From the NCBI GenBank assembly GCA_001483205.1, contig JPPB01000290.1, forward strand, positions 1 through 10,076: a stretch of DNA of 10,076 nucleotides, given 5' to 3'. Below the pieces are notes generated by a model. That model saw only the letters and a program-made list of their open reading frames with translations, was not told where the DNA came from and did no database searches. The DNA is from an alpha proteobacterium 3107 (GTDB lineage Bacteria > Pseudomonadota > Alphaproteobacteria > Rhodobacterales > Rhodobacteraceae). Positions 9,996 to 10,076 of this stretch are shown here, one piece after another. A program made the position numbers and the translations under genes. Position 1 is the first letter of the stretch; the number at the start of each line of letters is the position of its first letter.

Positions 9996-10009
9996 ATGCA
10001 AAGGTCTTG
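9996..10009 (+). repeat. 14-bp inverted repeat, right arm
   Basis: ATGCAAAGGTCTTG is the inverted counterpart of the arm at 9826-9839, with one mismatch. It runs directly into direct repeat copy 2, overlapping its first two bases. The core GGTCTTG also occurs a third time in the loop-side strand of the hairpin at 9952-9958. Confidence 0.6.
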
Positions 10010-10070
10010 TCCCGGCAAACAGGGCCGCACCTTATCCGCGGGTAAGGTTGGGGCTTATCCGCGGATAAGG
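10008..10070. repeat. double-palindrome direct repeat, copy 2
   Basis: This 63-base copy repeats the unit at 9761-9824 in the same orientation, 247 bases further on. Both palindromes are unchanged (10030-10047 and 10054-10069). The differences are A to G and G to C in the leader, one G missing from the linker, and G to T at the base after the last palindrome. Palindrome centres are 23 bp apart here versus 24 bp in copy 1. The window ends six bases later, so further units may follow. Confidence 0.85.
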
Positions 10071-10076
10071 TCAGCA

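Larger units (their letters stand above)
9652..10076. other. gene-free 425-base region with repeats and hairpins
   Basis: No convincing coding sequence is present. The short open frames here lack ribosome-binding sites and recognisable domains, and run across the repeats. The left part (9652-9690) holds the tRNA-Thr promoter. Bases 9691-9760 are GC-rich with a short CGGGTTTT stretch, and I see nothing certain in them. From 9761 to the edge, direct repeats, inverted repeats and hairpins occupy nearly every base and are listed separately. The arrangement is cut by the window end. Confidence 0.7.

Noticed and set aside
9687..10001. Small open frames across the right-hand repeat region
   Set aside because: They run through palindromes and hairpins, have no ribosome-binding site, and their translations are Pro/Arg-rich without any recognisable domain.
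9761..10070. CRISPR array
   Set aside because: Only two repeats are present, each over 60 bp and separated by about 183 bp, with no regular spacers and no cas genes.

Overview
The window is about 10 kb of GC-rich chromosomal DNA from what looks like an alphaproteobacterium, most likely of the order Rhodobacterales. The basis is the codon bias, an NDUFA9-type NAD(P)-binding protein beside uppP and the glutamate synthase genes, and sigma-70 tRNA promoters of TTGAC-N17-TACATC type. The assignment comes from recognising protein families, not from a search. Most of the window is housekeeping DNA. The less ordinary material lies at the two ends and in the intergenic regions.

Layout from left to right. 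Bases 1-121 are intergenic and hold two LacI-family-like operator palindromes two helical turns apart, probably controlling a gene beyond the left edge. A tRNA-Leu (anticodon CAG) lies on the minus strand at 122-208, with a clear promoter behind it. Next is a plus-strand gene for a 328-residue NDUFA9-like/atypical SDR protein (355-1341). It overlaps by 4 bases, tail to tail, with uppP (1338-2141, minus strand), the undecaprenyl-diphosphate phosphatase of cell-wall lipid carrier recycling. A 244-base divergent region with repeated TTATGAC motifs separates uppP from a gltD-gltB operon (2386-3843 and 3911-8446). That operon encodes both subunits of NADPH-dependent glutamate synthase, the second half of the GS/GOGAT ammonium assimilation cycle.

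Convergent to gltB is a minus-strand gene (8524-9477, GTG start) for a nucleoside phosphorylase/MTA-SAH nucleosidase superfamily protein with a signal peptide, so probably periplasmic. It lies 98 bases downstream of a tRNA-Thr (anticodon CGT, 9576-9651, minus strand) and may share its transcript.

The last 425 bases (9652-10076) hold no credible gene. After the tRNA-Thr promoter comes a distinctive repeat arrangement. Two 63-64 bp direct repeats, each built from two consecutive TTATCCGCGG-type palindromes, flank a segment of about 184 bp. That segment is bounded by 14-bp inverted repeats and packed with perfect hairpins. I do not recognise it. It could be a small non-autonomous mobile element, a REP/BIME-like repeat cluster, or a structured RNA or regulatory locus, and it is the most unusual part of the window.
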